A stretch of DNA of 64,000 nucleotides from Lachnospiraceae bacterium G11 (GCA_900103495.1 FMWZ01000017.1:23903-87902), one strand, 5' to 3'; positions 23,188 through 32,978 are shown, counted from the stretch's first letter. Notes: generated by a model from the letters alone, not told the origin. A program made the numbers and translations.

Positions 23188-25896
23188 TTAGTTTGTAGGC
23201 TGCGCAGCAGCGGCTGCAGCGGCAGCTGCATCTGCTCTTTGCTGCATTTCAATAAGCTGAGCCTGAATCTGTGCCTCAGCATCGGGACTTTCCATAAATG
23301 CCCAGGTATGAGGACAGTAGTGAGTTCCGATAGGCACCTCTTCTCCGGTTTCGGGATCGATGGTGGTGGTAGGAACAACCTCTATCTGATTAAGGTTTCC
23401 GTTCTCATCAACACCGGCACTTCCTGCCTGAAGTACAGGGGGCTCAACGGGAATCATTTCTATAACACCTTCAGCCTTGAAGGGACAGCACTCTGTAGCA
23501 GGAAGATTGCTGTATAAGCAGTAAGCACCTGCAAAGTGTACGTCACAGGTTTCTGTGGGAACGGTACCCTCTTCAAAGTACTCCGTAATAAGTGTTCCGT
23601 CACAAAGTCCCGCAATAGGAAGTTTTCCTGACTTGGCACAGACAGTGGCCTGCACGATTCCCTCGGGAGCAGGTGAAAATCCCGGATCCTCATATCCTTC
23701 ATGAACCTGTGACATTACAAGATTCCATAATTTCTTATGAAGCGTCTTGTTATCACCCTTCATGGGGATGTTGTTATCATAACCTTCCCAGATAGCACAT
23801 GTGTAATAAGGTGTGAATCCGGCAAACCACACATCACGGTATTCATTGGATGTACCTGTCTTACCGGCGATGGACATGCCGGGGAATTTACACTGGTTAC
23901 CGGTACCCTGGTTAACAACGTCCTTCATGGCGCTTGTCAAAAGGAAAGCAGTGGTTTCTTTGAGAACTCTTCTTGACTGATCTCCTGTGTTATCAAGAAT
24001 AACATTTCCTTCTCTGTCCAAAACCTTGGTGTAAAGTTTGGGTGCATTGTAAACACCGTCATTTGCAATTGAAGCGTAAGCTGCAGTCATCTCGTAGCAG
24101 GTTACACCTTTGGTCAAACCACCAAGTGTAAGGGACTGAACTATATCTGATTTGATCTCGCCGCCGATTTCCTGATTCTCAACAAGAGTTGTGAATCCGA
24201 AGTTTTTAAGGTAATCGAATCCTAGCTGAGGAGTGATTACCGTAAGGTTCTTAACGGCAACGATGTTTACGGAGTTCTGAATACCGACTCTGACGGATGT
24301 AAGACCGCCGAAACTCATATCATAGTTGTTAACCGGCGTACCGTCATTGTAGTTAAAAGGCGCATCGTTACGAACTGTGGCAAGTGTAAGCTGACCTGTA
24401 TCGATACCGGGCGCATAAGTTGCAAGTACCTTAAATGTAGATCCGGGTGAACGGGTGGAGGAGGTGGCTCTGTTAAGAGTACGGCTTCCCTCCTTGGTTC
24501 CACGGCCGCCTACCATGGCAAGTACTTCACCGTTATGCTGGTTCATGCACACCATACTGATCTGGGGCTGAGGAGTGACAGATATTCTCTCACCCTGGAA
24601 CTCAGCGTTATACTCGGCCATCATCAATTCTTTGTACTGTTCAGCCTTCTCTCTGGCTTCTTCCTGTGAAGGGAAAAGCAGATCAAATCCCCTGTCTTCA
24701 TTCTCCTTGAAATACTTCTCCAGCATTTCGGTACTGAAGTTCTGGGAAGTACCGTCAGGTAATGTCAAGGTAAGCTGATATGATAAGAGCCAATCTGTAT
24801 TGGCAGGGAAGTTCTCCTCGTTGGTCATTACAGAATCCATGATTCTCTGAATACGTGAATCCTGGGTTGAGTAAATCTTCAAACCGCCACTGTAAAGCAA
24901 AGAATATGCGGTATTCTCGCTGTATCCTGCGGCAAGCAAATCCTTGTAGAGCTGATCTGTCAAAGCATCAACGAAATAGGATGTGGTTTCGTTCTTCTCC
25001 ACAACCTGGTTGGCTGCCTGAATACGAGAATAAACATCATCCTTCATGGCTTCATCGTACTCATCCTTTGTAATATATCCGCAGTCCAACATGGCGTTCA
25101 AAACGGCCTCACGACGGTCGGCATTTGCATCGGGATGAGAGATGGGATTGTACTTTGAAGGATTCTTTGTGATACCGGCAATAACGGCGCACTCTGAAAC
25201 GGTTAATTCCGTAACATCCTTATTAAAGTATCTCTGGGATGCGGCCTGAACACCCAAAGTGTTCTGACCAAGGTTAATGGTATTTAAGTATCTTAAAAGA
25301 ATCTCATCCTTACTAAGAACTTTTGAAAGCTCCAAGGCAAGGTACTGTTCCTGAATCTTACGCTTAACCTGATCGGAAAGGCCATCTTCCTCCATCCATC
25401 CGGTGAAAACAGTGTTCTTTAAAAGCTGCTGGGGGATAGTGGAAGCACCCTGCTTCGTCTTAAAGCCTGACATTATGAATTTGTAAATGGCACGGCCGAT
25501 ACCTGAAATATCGATACCGTTATGAACGTAGAAGTTCTTATCCTCGATGGCTACGAAGGCATGAGCTATATTGTCCGTAACTTTATCCTGAGTAATGGGA
25601 ATTCGGTTGGAGTTCTGAGCCACAAGTTTGGCTATCTGGTTGCCTTCCGCATCGTAAACGAAAGTGGAGTATCCACTGGGAGCTACATCATTGGGGTCAG
25701 GGGTGGGAGAGTTATCAAGCACCGCCTTAAACATTCCGATACCGGCAGCTGCTCCCATAATTCCGACGCCGATGACAGCTATAATTATTAATTCAATTGC
25801 AAAGAGTCCAAGTTTGTTTCCCCAACGGGGACCGACAGCCTGAAGTCTGGCCTGTCTCTTCTTGACTCCTCTTTTTCCGTAATCCAAAATATTCAC
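23188..25896 (-). CDS. Class A penicillin-binding protein (transglycosylase/transpeptidase)
   Basis: 902-residue bifunctional murein synthase. A basic cytoplasmic N-terminus is followed by one membrane anchor (about 30-55), a GT51 glycosyltransferase domain with EDKNFYVHNGIDISGI, and a transpeptidase domain with SPGSTFK (catalytic serine), SVN and KTGTS. The extracellular tail of about 200 residues ends in an alanine/glutamine-rich stretch. It polymerises and cross-links peptidoglycan outside the membrane. The start has AGAGGTGA; a TATAAT is seen at 25924-25929 on the minus strand. It reads divergently from the YigZ gene. Confidence 0.93.
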   Translation of the reverse strand: MNILDYGKRGVKKRQARLQAVGPRWGNKLGLFAIELIIIAVIGVGIMGAAAGIGMFKAVLDNSPTPDPNDVAPSGYSTFVYDAEGNQIAKLVAQNSNRIPITQDKVTDNIAHAFVAIEDKNFYVHNGIDISGIGRAIYKFIMSGFKTKQGASTIPQQLLKNTVFTGWMEEDGLSDQVKRKIQEQYLALELSKVLSKDEILLRYLNTINLGQNTLGVQAASQRYFNKDVTELTVSECAVIAGITKNPSKYNPISHPDANADRREAVLNAMLDCGYITKDEYDEAMKDDVYSRIQAANQVVEKNETTSYFVDALTDQLYKDLLAAGYSENTAYSLLYSGGLKIYSTQDSRIQRIMDSVMTNEENFPANTDWLLSYQLTLTLPDGTSQNFSTEMLEKYFKENEDRGFDLLFPSQEEAREKAEQYKELMMAEYNAEFQGERISVTPQPQISMVCMNQHNGEVLAMVGGRGTKEGSRTLNRATSSTRSPGSTFKVLATYAPGIDTGQLTLATVRNDAPFNYNDGTPVNNYDMSFGGLTSVRVGIQNSVNIVAVKNLTVITPQLGFDYLKNFGFTTLVENQEIGGEIKSDIVQSLTLGGLTKGVTCYEMTAAYASIANDGVYNAPKLYTKVLDREGNVILDNTGDQSRRVLKETTAFLLTSAMKDVVNQGTGNQCKFPGMSIAGKTGTSNEYRDVWFAGFTPYYTCAIWEGYDNNIPMKGDNKTLHKKLWNLVMSQVHEGYEDPGFSPAPEGIVQATVCAKSGKLPIAGLCDGTLITEYFEEGTVPTETCDVHFAGAYCLYSNLPATECCPFKAEGVIEMIPVEPPVLQAGSAGVDENGNLNQIEVVPTTTIDPETGEEVPIGTHYCPHTWAFMESPDAEAQIQAQLIEMQQRADAAAAAAAAAQPTN

Positions 25897-25996
25897 CTCT
25901 TTAAAACATAACTATACGCACTACATTATACCACACAAATTCACTAAATAAAGAAAATCTCTCAATCTTAAGGAAAACTTATGATATGATGTTGTC

Positions 25997-26638
25997 ATGG
26001 CTAATGAATACACAATTGTAACCAAAGGCGGCGTGGGTGAGATAGTTGAGAAGAAGTCAAGATTCATCGCAACCGTAAGGCCCGTATCCGATGAAAAGGA
26101 GGCTGCCGCTTTTATCGAGGAAATGAAAAAGAAATACTGGGATGCCAGGCATAACTGCTCCGCATTTATAGCAGGAGACGTTACCAGGTGCAGCGACGAC
26201 GGAGAGCCTTCGGGAACAGCGGGAAGGCCCATGCTTGAGGTGCTTATAAATTCCGGCCTAAAGGACGTTGCAGTGGTGGTGACGAGGTATTTTGGCGGAG
26301 TGCTTTTAGGTACCGGAGGCCTTGTAAGGGCCTATCAGGCCGCCGTGAAGGAGGGCCTTAAGAATTCCGAGATGGGCAAAATGAGCCCCGGTTGTAGATA
26401 CCTGGTTTTTACCGATTATAATGGCCTTGGTAAAATAAGATACGTCCTCTCCGAAGAGGGCATCGACCCGGATGACATTATATATAAGGAAGATGTGGAG
26501 ATCCGATTTACCGCCTGGGAAGAGAACGAAAACAAGGTTTTGAAGGCCATTACGGAGTGCACTGCGGGAAAGGCCAAAACAGAGGAAATTGAGCGAGGTT
26601 TTTTCCTCAAAAAAATTGACAAGGAAACCTCGGTTTAG
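25997..26638 (+). CDS. YigZ/IMPACT family protein
   Basis: 213 residues. The N-terminal UPF0029/IMPACT domain contains KKSRFIATV, KYWDARHNCSAFI, DDGEPSGTAG and RYFGGVLLGTGGLVRAY, all hallmark motifs, followed by a C-terminal DUF1949-type domain. Family members are linked to translation/ribosome stress, but the bacterial role is not settled. No clear Shine-Dalgarno site precedes the ATG, though the start matches family N-termini (YTIVTKGG). Its 3' end carries the promoter of the mgtE transcript. Confidence 0.9.
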   Translation: MANEYTIVTKGGVGEIVEKKSRFIATVRPVSDEKEAAAFIEEMKKKYWDARHNCSAFIAGDVTRCSDDGEPSGTAGRPMLEVLINSGLKDVAVVVTRYFGGVLLGTGGLVRAYQAAVKEGLKNSEMGKMSPGCRYLVFTDYNGLGKIRYVLSEEGIDPDDIIYKEDVEIRFTAWEENENKVLKAITECTAGKAKTEEIERGFFLKKIDKETSV

Positions 26639-26644
26639 TATATT
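26616..26644 (+). promoter_or_regulatory. mgtE promoter inside the end of the YigZ gene
   Basis: TTGACA (26616-26621), 17-nt spacer, TATATT (26639-26644). It would give mgtE a leader of about 135 nt that includes the short ORF at 26706. Confidence 0.75.
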
Positions 26645-26705
26645 TATTTTTGGGTTTATTCCGCACAGAATGGACCTAAATAGCATTTCGAAAGGTGGTG
26701 GTTTT

Positions 26706-26807
26706 ATGAAGAGTCGAAGTACGAATACTGACAGCCCTGTTCCCCATATATGGGATAAAACCACTGAATTAATAGGAGAAATGCTATGGATGAGATTAAA
26801 GTATTAG
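26706..26807 (+). CDS. Possible leader peptide overlapping mgtE
   Basis: 33-codon ORF with a good site (AAAGGTGG) before its ATG. It ends 22 nt inside mgtE in another frame, so its translation would cover the mgtE ribosome site. The peptide contains SPVPHIWD. Magnesium transporter genes in enteric bacteria use leader ORFs (mgtL, mgtP) for control; a similar role here is only inferred. No M-box riboswitch is recognisable in this leader. Confidence 0.4.
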   Translation: MKSRSTNTDSPVPHIWDKTTELIGEMLWMRLKY

Positions 26808-28135
26808 ACGAAATCATGGAGCTCCTTAAGACCAAGCAGTACACCGTGCTTCGCCAGAGACTCTCCGAAATCAATCATGCAGATATTGCGGATATTTTGG
26901 AGCAGATGGAAGAGGACGACAGACTGAAGGTTTTCAGGATTCTGCCCAAAGATTTGGCTGCTGATGTTTTTGCTTATCTTGAAGTTGACAATCAGCAGAC
27001 CATCATTACTTCCTTATCAGATAAGGAAGCATCCAACATTATCAACAACCTCATGGCCGATGATGCTACTGACCTTTTGGAGGAGATGCCCGCAAGCGTA
27101 GTTAAGCGACTCCTTGCCGGCGCCAACGCCGAGACCAGAAGAGACATCAACCACCTGTTAAGATACCCTGAGCAGTCCGCCGGTAGCTTAATGACAGTGG
27201 AGTATGTTGACCTAAAGGAAGGTCAGACAGTCCAGGAAGCACTGGCGCGCCTCAGAAAGAACGGTGCAGACAGTGAGACCATCGAGACATTGTACGTTCT
27301 TGACCCCAGCAGGAAGCTGGTGGGAATTGTCACCCTGAGAGATTTGCTTTTTGCCGATCCTGATTCAATAATCGGTGACATCATGGAAGAGAACGTTATC
27401 TCGGTAACGACTCTTACGGACCAGGAGGAAGTAGCTTCCCAGTTCAAAAAATACGACTTTACCGCAATGCCTGTTGTAGACAATGAGAACAGACTTGTGG
27501 GTATTATCACAGTCGATGATATCGTGGATATCATGGTTGAGGAGACCACTGAGGATATGGAGAAGATGGCAGCTATTATGCCTTCCGACAAGCCATACAT
27601 CAGAACAGGTATCTTTGAGACATATAAGAAGAGAATTCCCTGGCTCCTTCTTCTCATGGTTTCCGCCACATTTACAGGAAAGATTATTCAGTCCTTCGAG
27701 GATGCACTGGCAGCCTGTGCGGTGCTTACAGCCTTCATTCCCATGCTTATGGATACAGGCGGTAATGCCGGCGGACAGGCTTCCGTTACCATCATCCGTG
27801 GACTTTCCCTGGATGAGATCGAATACAAGGATACGCTTAAGATTATCTGGAAAGAGATAAGAGTTGCCGTGCTTTGCGGTGTAACTCTGGCGGTTGCCAA
27901 TTTTGCAAAGCTTATGCTTTTTGACAGAGTGGGACTTACGGTTTCACTGGTTGTGTGCCTGACCCTTGTTTTGGTTGTGGGCATGGCCAAGGTTGTGGGA
28001 TGCACACTTCCCATAGCAGCCAAGAAACTGGGCTTTGACCCTGCAGTTATGGCGAGTCCCTTCATCACAACAATAGTGGATGCGCTGTCTTTGCTTGTTT
28101 ATCTTAGAATAGCAACCAATCTTTTACACCTGTAG
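26786..28135 (+). CDS. mgtE: Magnesium transporter MgtE
   Basis: 449-residue MgtE. The N-terminal superhelical domain has repeated EEM-type motifs (DILEQMEEDD, LLEEMPASVV), two CBS domains follow at about 130-250, and the C-terminal part has five helices including the pore segment TGGNAGGQA. MgtE is a Mg2+-gated channel; the cytoplasmic domains sense intracellular Mg2+. TAGGAGA precedes the ATG. A membrane protein gene follows after 27 nt. Confidence 0.95.
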   Translation: MDEIKVLDEIMELLKTKQYTVLRQRLSEINHADIADILEQMEEDDRLKVFRILPKDLAADVFAYLEVDNQQTIITSLSDKEASNIINNLMADDATDLLEEMPASVVKRLLAGANAETRRDINHLLRYPEQSAGSLMTVEYVDLKEGQTVQEALARLRKNGADSETIETLYVLDPSRKLVGIVTLRDLLFADPDSIIGDIMEENVISVTTLTDQEEVASQFKKYDFTAMPVVDNENRLVGIITVDDIVDIMVEETTEDMEKMAAIMPSDKPYIRTGIFETYKKRIPWLLLLMVSATFTGKIIQSFEDALAACAVLTAFIPMLMDTGGNAGGQASVTIIRGLSLDEIEYKDTLKIIWKEIRVAVLCGVTLAVANFAKLMLFDRVGLTVSLVVCLTLVLVVGMAKVVGCTLPIAAKKLGFDPAVMASPFITTIVDALSLLVYLRIATNLLHL

Positions 28136-28162
28136 ACATTTATATAAGGAATAGTTTCGTTT

Positions 28163-28984
28163 ATGAACGACGTATTTGATACATGGAAATTGGGAGCCAT
28201 GCTCTTAGATATAGTCATCGGCTTTGGCTTACCTCTTTCCCTTGCAATGCTTTTCAGAAAGAAATATAAGGTTAGAATCTCCGTATTAATAATAGGAATC
28301 GGAACCTACATATTGGTTAACGGCATAATAAGCAGCATTTTTGATGTGATTATTTATTACCTGCCTATATCCGGATTCCTTAACAGCAACGATTCCGCAT
28401 CTGCCATTTTCTATGGATTGTTCCACGGACTTATCCATTTTGGCGGTTACTATGCAGCAATGAGATTTCTTCTTAAGGGATATGACCGCAAGGAGAATGC
28501 TTTAATGTTCGGAGTGGGATTAAGCTTCATTGACGCCTTCTATTACAACGCGGTGGGAGGCTTCATGAATTTCCTTGTTGCCACCCAGGTAAATGAGTGG
28601 GGGCGTGAAGGCTATCTTGGTCGTTTTCAGGATGAAGCAAGAACCTATTCGGAGGATGTGGTCGACACTTTGGCAAACATGGGTATTTCCGAGATCGTTG
28701 GAAGTGTAATCTTCATGATTTTGGAAATGGGATTCATGATTGCAGCGTCTGTCCTTCTTTTCCAGGCAGTGAAAAGGGCGGGAAAGACTTACCTTTTATA
28801 TACCGTGGCTGCGCTGCTTGTATTCTTTAACCTTATAATCTGCTTTAGAAGCGTTGAGATTCTGGGAGAGGTTTCCTACCTTGTCATTACCGGAGTTCTT
28901 ACAGCGATTACAGGATTTGGTGCCTATATCTTCTACGGAGCAGATAAGGAAGAGATAAAGGGCAAAGGCGATTTGGCCAAATAA
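28163..28984 (+). CDS. Polytopic membrane protein, possibly YhfC-like
   Basis: 273 residues with about seven hydrophobic helices. GLFHGLIHFGGYYAAMRF near 94-111 has spaced histidines, recalling the YhfC/CPBP group of putative intramembrane proteases, and SFIDAFYYNAVGG follows. I am not certain of the family. It is transcribed after mgtE and ends with a clean terminator, so the two probably share a transcript. No evidence for its function. Confidence 0.55.
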   Translation: MNDVFDTWKLGAMLLDIVIGFGLPLSLAMLFRKKYKVRISVLIIGIGTYILVNGIISSIFDVIIYYLPISGFLNSNDSASAIFYGLFHGLIHFGGYYAAMRFLLKGYDRKENALMFGVGLSFIDAFYYNAVGGFMNFLVATQVNEWGREGYLGRFQDEARTYSEDVVDTLANMGISEIVGSVIFMILEMGFMIAASVLLFQAVKRAGKTYLLYTVAALLVFFNLIICFRSVEILGEVSYLVITGVLTAITGFGAYIFYGADKEEIKGKGDLAK

Positions 28985-28998
28985 ATGATAATGAATTA

Positions 28999-29027
28999 AA
29001 CGCTCGGCTTTGCCGGGCGTTTTTTTG
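28999..29027 (+). terminator. Intrinsic terminator after the mgtE operon
   Basis: Stem ACGCTCGGC/GCCGGGCGT (29000-29008, 29012-29020), 3-nt loop, seven Ts. Confidence 0.92.
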
Positions 29028-29043
29028 CTGAATAACGTTTTTC

Positions 29044-29072
29044 TTGCCAACAAGGGCCTATGGTGCTATACT
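29044..29072 (+). promoter_or_regulatory. typA promoter
   Basis: TTGCCA (29044-29049), 17-nt spacer, TATACT (29067-29072), 55 nt before the ATG. Confidence 0.7.
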
Positions 29073-29126
29073 GTAACAGTTTTGAGAAAATTTTAGCTTA
29101 TTTGGATTTTGAAAGAAGAAGAGAAG

Positions 29127-30965
29127 ATGAAGACTAAGAGAGAGGATATCAGAAACGTAGCAATTATAGCCCATGTCGACCATGGCAAAACTACCCTTGT
29201 TGACGAGCTTTTGAAGCAGAGCGGTGTTTTCAGAGACAACCAGGAAGTTGCAGAGAGAGTAATGGATTCAAACGATCTTGAGAGAGAGCGTGGAATTACC
29301 ATTCTTTCAAAGAACACTGCAGTTACATATAAGAACACAAAGATCAATATCATCGACACCCCCGGCCATGCTGATTTCGGCGGAGAGGTTGAGCGTGTTC
29401 TTAAGATGGTTAACGGCGTAATCCTTGTGGTTGATGCCTTTGAGGGTGCTATGCCTCAGACCAGATTCGTGCTTCAGAAGGCCCTTGAACTTAAGCTTCC
29501 CGTAATTGTCTGCATCAATAAGATTGACAGACCTGAAGCAAGATGTGCCGAAGTAATAGATGAGGTTCTGGAGCTTTTTCTTGACCTTGATGCTGACGAC
29601 GAGCAGCTTGACTGCCCCTTTGTATATGCATCTGCAAAAGAGGGAATTGCTTCTCTGGACCCCAATGTTAAGGGCACTGACATGAGTCCTCTTTTCGAAA
29701 CAATCATAGATTACATTCCTGCTCCCGAGGGAGACCCCGAGGCAGGCACACAGGTACTTATCAGTACCATAGATTACAACGAGTACGTTGGCCGTATCGG
29801 CGTTGGTAAGGTTGACAACGGTAAAGTTGCCGTTAACCAGGAGGTTATGATTGTCAATCACCATGAGCCCGATAAGCAGCGTAAGGTAAAAATCAGCAAG
29901 CTCTACGAGTTTGACGGACTTAACAAGGTGGAAGTGAAGGAAGCAAATATCGGTTCCATCGTTGCCATATCAGGTATTCAGGATATTCATATCGGAGATA
30001 CCCTGTGTTCTCTTGAGAATCCTGAACCCATTCCTTTCCAGAAGATTTCTGAGCCCACCATTTCAATGAATTTCATTGTAAACGACTCACCTCTTGCAGG
30101 TCAGGAAGGAAAGTATGTAACCAGCCGTCACCTTAGAGACAGACTCTTTAAGGAGTTAAACACAGATGTTTCTCTTCGCGTTGAGGAGACAGATACCACT
30201 GAGGCATTCAAGGTATCGGGACGTGGTGAACTTCATCTTTCCGTTCTTATTGAGAACATGCGCCGTGAAGGATATGAATTCGCGGTAAGCAAGGCTGAGG
30301 TTATTTATCACGAGGATGAGAGAGGCAAGAAGACCGAGCCCATGGAACTTTGCTATGTGGATGTTCCGGATGAGTTTTCGGGTACGGTTATCGAGAAGCT
30401 TTCTCAGAGAAAAGGTGAATTAAAGAACATGGGAGCAGGAGCAGGCGGATATACCCGTCTTGAGTTCTCCATTCCTTCCCGTGGACTTATCGGATACAGA
30501 GGAGAATTCCTTACTGATACAAAGGGTAACGGAATTATCAATACCATTTTTGATGGATATGGCCCTTATAAGGGAGATATCCAGTATCGTAAGCAGGGTT
30601 CACTTATTGCATTTGAGGCAGGCGAGGCAATTACCTACGGCCTTTACAATGCTCAGGAGAGAGGAACTCTCTTCATTGGACCCGGCGAGAAGGTTTACTC
30701 CGGTATGATTGTTGGACAGAACGGTAAGGCTGAGGATATCGAGCTCAACGTATGTAAGAAGAAACAGCTTACCAACACCCGTTCATCAAGCGCGGATGAA
30801 GCTCTTCGTCTTACACCTCCCAAGGTTCTTTCTTTGGAGCAGGCCCTTGAATTCATCGATACAGACGAGCTTCTTGAGGTTACACCTCAGTCCCTTCGTA
30901 TAAGAAAGAAAATACTTGATCCCATGCTCAGAAAGCGTGCTGCAATAAAGGCTGCTCAGGCCTGA
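29127..30965 (+). CDS. typA: Ribosome-associated GTPase TypA/BipA
   Basis: 612-residue translational GTPase. G1 AHVDHGKTT, G2/G3 region RGITI and DTPGHADF, and G4 NKID are all present, then EF-G-like domains III and V and the TypA-specific C-terminal domain (GYRGEFLTDTKGNGI, GPGEKVYSGMIVG). It acts in ribosome assembly and stress translation. The ATG at 29127 fits the family N-terminus; a TTG at 29109 would add six residues. No terminator is seen before the next gene. Confidence 0.95.
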   Translation: MKTKREDIRNVAIIAHVDHGKTTLVDELLKQSGVFRDNQEVAERVMDSNDLERERGITILSKNTAVTYKNTKINIIDTPGHADFGGEVERVLKMVNGVILVVDAFEGAMPQTRFVLQKALELKLPVIVCINKIDRPEARCAEVIDEVLELFLDLDADDEQLDCPFVYASAKEGIASLDPNVKGTDMSPLFETIIDYIPAPEGDPEAGTQVLISTIDYNEYVGRIGVGKVDNGKVAVNQEVMIVNHHEPDKQRKVKISKLYEFDGLNKVEVKEANIGSIVAISGIQDIHIGDTLCSLENPEPIPFQKISEPTISMNFIVNDSPLAGQEGKYVTSRHLRDRLFKELNTDVSLRVEETDTTEAFKVSGRGELHLSVLIENMRREGYEFAVSKAEVIYHEDERGKKTEPMELCYVDVPDEFSGTVIEKLSQRKGELKNMGAGAGGYTRLEFSIPSRGLIGYRGEFLTDTKGNGIINTIFDGYGPYKGDIQYRKQGSLIAFEAGEAITYGLYNAQERGTLFIGPGEKVYSGMIVGQNGKAEDIELNVCKKKQLTNTRSSSADEALRLTPPKVLSLEQALEFIDTDELLEVTPQSLRIRKKILDPMLRKRAAIKAAQA

Positions 30966-30977
30966 TTCACCTGACCC

Positions 30978-31006
30978 TTGACCGTGTGCACCGTTTTCAA
31001 TATTAT
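30978..31006 (+). promoter_or_regulatory. Promoter of sigma/PrsW module 1
   Basis: TTGACC (30978-30983), 17-nt spacer, TATTAT (31001-31006). It is of the housekeeping type, not an ECF-type GGAAC/CGTC promoter. Confidence 0.6.
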
Positions 31007-31044
31007 ATAGTATATAAGTAATAGTTAATGTAGGGGTCACATTA

Positions 31045-31620
31045 ATGTTAAATGATGATGAATTATACAAGAACTATTTGGAGGGCAATAAGGCCTGTGG
31101 GGATGAACTTATGCTTCGGTATGCGGACAGCCTCACAGCTTATTTGAACGCCTTTCTTAAAAATATGGAAGACGCTGAAGATCTGATGCTTGAGACCTTC
31201 ACGGTTATTCTTGTGGATAAGCCTAAGATTGGAGAGGGGTGCTTCAGGGCGTATCTCTACAAGGTGGCCAGACATAAAGCATGCAGACTTTGGAGAAAGA
31301 AAGTTAAACAAAGCGAGTTCTTTGCGCCTCAGGATGATGAGGACGGAGAGAACGTGATGGAGAATGTGGCTTCTGAAAGCGGTCAGCCCGAGGATGAGTT
31401 CTTGCGGGGAGAACTTGGGTACACCGTGCGGAAATGCCTTAATATAATCGCGCCTCAGTACAGGGAAGCTCTGTGGCTTATTTACGGCACAGGCCTTAAC
31501 TATGAGCAGGCTGCGGGGGTCTTGGGATGTAGCAGGAAGAGAGTCGACAATCTTTTGTTAAACGGAAGACGGGCTCTCAAGGCTGAGCTGGCAAAAGAAG
31601 GGATTACGCACAATGTTTGA
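31045..31620 (+). CDS. ECF-like sigma-70 family factor (module 1)
   Basis: 191 residues with sigma regions 2 and 4 only. DAEDLMLETFTVIL is the region 2.2 core and FRAYLYKVARHKACRLWRKK region 2.3-2.4. Region 4 contains IAPQYREALWLIYGTGLNYE followed by a helix-turn-helix (AAGVLGCSRKRVDNLL). An acidic linker lies between. It overlaps the next membrane protein gene by 8 nt and is paralogous to the sigma gene at 33480. Co-transcription with a PrsW-type protease suggests release from a membrane-bound inhibitor. Confidence 0.88.
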   Translation: MLNDDELYKNYLEGNKACGDELMLRYADSLTAYLNAFLKNMEDAEDLMLETFTVILVDKPKIGEGCFRAYLYKVARHKACRLWRKKVKQSEFFAPQDDEDGENVMENVASESGQPEDEFLRGELGYTVRKCLNIIAPQYREALWLIYGTGLNYEQAAGVLGCSRKRVDNLLLNGRRALKAELAKEGITHNV

Positions 31621-32263
31621 GTTTTCCGAGAATACAGTTCAGGTACTTGTCTTAAGTGCCTGCGTGGGAGTGGCACTTTACCGCTCCATCAGATTCCGTG
31701 ATAAGTCATCAATCTTGCTGTTGTTTTTTAACGGAAGTTATCTTATGGGAGATCTGTATTGGCAGGTCTGCCTCTATTATTTTGGCGAATCGCCTGAATT
31801 ACCCGTTATTTCTGATTTGAGCTGGTATGGCTCTTTTATGTTTTTGATTATTCTTATTCGTACAGAACTGGCTGAATCCGGAGTGAAAAAGAAAACACCG
31901 GGGAGCACCACCAAGAAAATTCTGCCATTCCTTGCCTTTGTATTTACAGGAGGACTGGCTGTTTTTTTCATACAGTACGGACAGATAACCGCAAATATCC
32001 TCTATGCCATTTTCTTCGGGCATATTCTTTACCTGGTTTTCAATATTTACTTTAACTATGAGAAGCCCACAACGAGGCTTAAATATGTATGTATTCTTGC
32101 CTTTATTTTCTGCCTGGGCGAGTACGGAGCTGCCACGTCATCCTGCTTCTGGCAGCATGAAAGCATATCAAATCCCTACTATTGGTTTGATATGGTTATG
32201 ACCATGAGTTTCCCCTTTTATTTCGTTATTCCGGAACTCGCGGAGAGGGAGGTGGAATCATGA
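31613..32263 (+). CDS. Seven-helix membrane protein, sigma/PrsW module 1
   Basis: 216 residues with seven hydrophobic segments (about 10-27, 32-57, 67-85, 102-122, 124-148, 157-179, 190-208). It is not a family I recognise. Its paralogue at 34409 keeps YL.G.L.WQ.CL.YFG..P, DLSWY and SCFW, so the fold is conserved within the system. It overlaps the sigma gene by 8 nt and the PrsW gene by 4 nt (ATGA). It may be a sensor or a partner of the protease. Function unknown. Confidence 0.7.
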   Translation: MFEFSENTVQVLVLSACVGVALYRSIRFRDKSSILLLFFNGSYLMGDLYWQVCLYYFGESPELPVISDLSWYGSFMFLIILIRTELAESGVKKKTPGSTTKKILPFLAFVFTGGLAVFFIQYGQITANILYAIFFGHILYLVFNIYFNYEKPTTRLKYVCILAFIFCLGEYGAATSSCFWQHESISNPYYWFDMVMTMSFPFYFVIPELAEREVES

Positions 32264-32880
32264 GGTCCATGGAGAACATCTACATATGCCTTGCATCCCC
32301 CATTGTAGTATCCATTCTTTGCTTAAGGCGTGAATGGCGAAAATCTATGATTTTCATCCTTGCGGGTATGACAGGATATTTGCTGGCAGCTTACGTAACC
32401 AGCTTCTTTGCGGGATTAATAGGATGTGATACCGTAATCACTTCCCACGCAATATCTCCCGCAGTAGAGGAGGTAATTAAGTTTTTACCAATCGTATTCT
32501 ACCTGCTGGTTTTCGAGCCAAAGAGAAGAGATTGCTCCAATGCGTTGCTTCTTGTGGCAGTGGGATTTGCAACTTTCGAAAATGTAGTTTTTATGACATA
32601 TTATGGGGCAGCGGACCTTTTGGATGTTCTTATCAGAGGCTTCGGAACCGGTGCCATGCACGAGCTTTGCTGCTGTACCGTGGCCCTGGGAGTCTTCCTT
32701 TTGTGGGATCAGCCCTGGCTTCGAGCCATGGGAACCTTTGCTTTCCTTTGCACCGCCATTACTTTCCACGCGATTTTTAACATCGTGGTAAGCGGTTCGA
32801 CCTTCAGTATGTGGGTGGGAAGCGCTATTCCGATAACTATTTTTGGTATATATTTAGCATTCTTCCACAAAAAGCTATAG
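32260..32880 (+). CDS. PrsW family intramembrane metalloprotease (module 1)
   Basis: 206-residue polytopic protein with the PrsW motifs in order: AVEEVIKFLP (EEXXK), GFATFENV (FXXXEN), GAMHEL and a late FHAIFN. In B. subtilis, PrsW makes the first cut in anti-sigma RsiW, releasing SigW. Here it is co-encoded with an ECF-like sigma, so the same logic is likely. It is shorter than typical PrsW proteins. The ATG overlaps the preceding stop. Confidence 0.82.
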   Translation: MRSMENIYICLASPIVVSILCLRREWRKSMIFILAGMTGYLLAAYVTSFFAGLIGCDTVITSHAISPAVEEVIKFLPIVFYLLVFEPKRRDCSNALLLVAVGFATFENVVFMTYYGAADLLDVLIRGFGTGAMHELCCCTVALGVFLLWDQPWLRAMGTFAFLCTAITFHAIFNIVVSGSTFSMWVGSAIPITIFGIYLAFFHKKL

Positions 32881-32978
32881 TTAAATTTGTGCAGTTTTTA
32901 CTTAGGAATCTTATTAGGAAAAGGACTCTATATATATGAAGGACCATATATGGAGAGGGTAGAGAGGAGACAAAATTC

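Noticed and set aside
26645..26785. M-box (ykoK) riboswitch before mgtE
   Set aside because: The leader is short and lacks the conserved M-box core; a leader ORF is visible instead.
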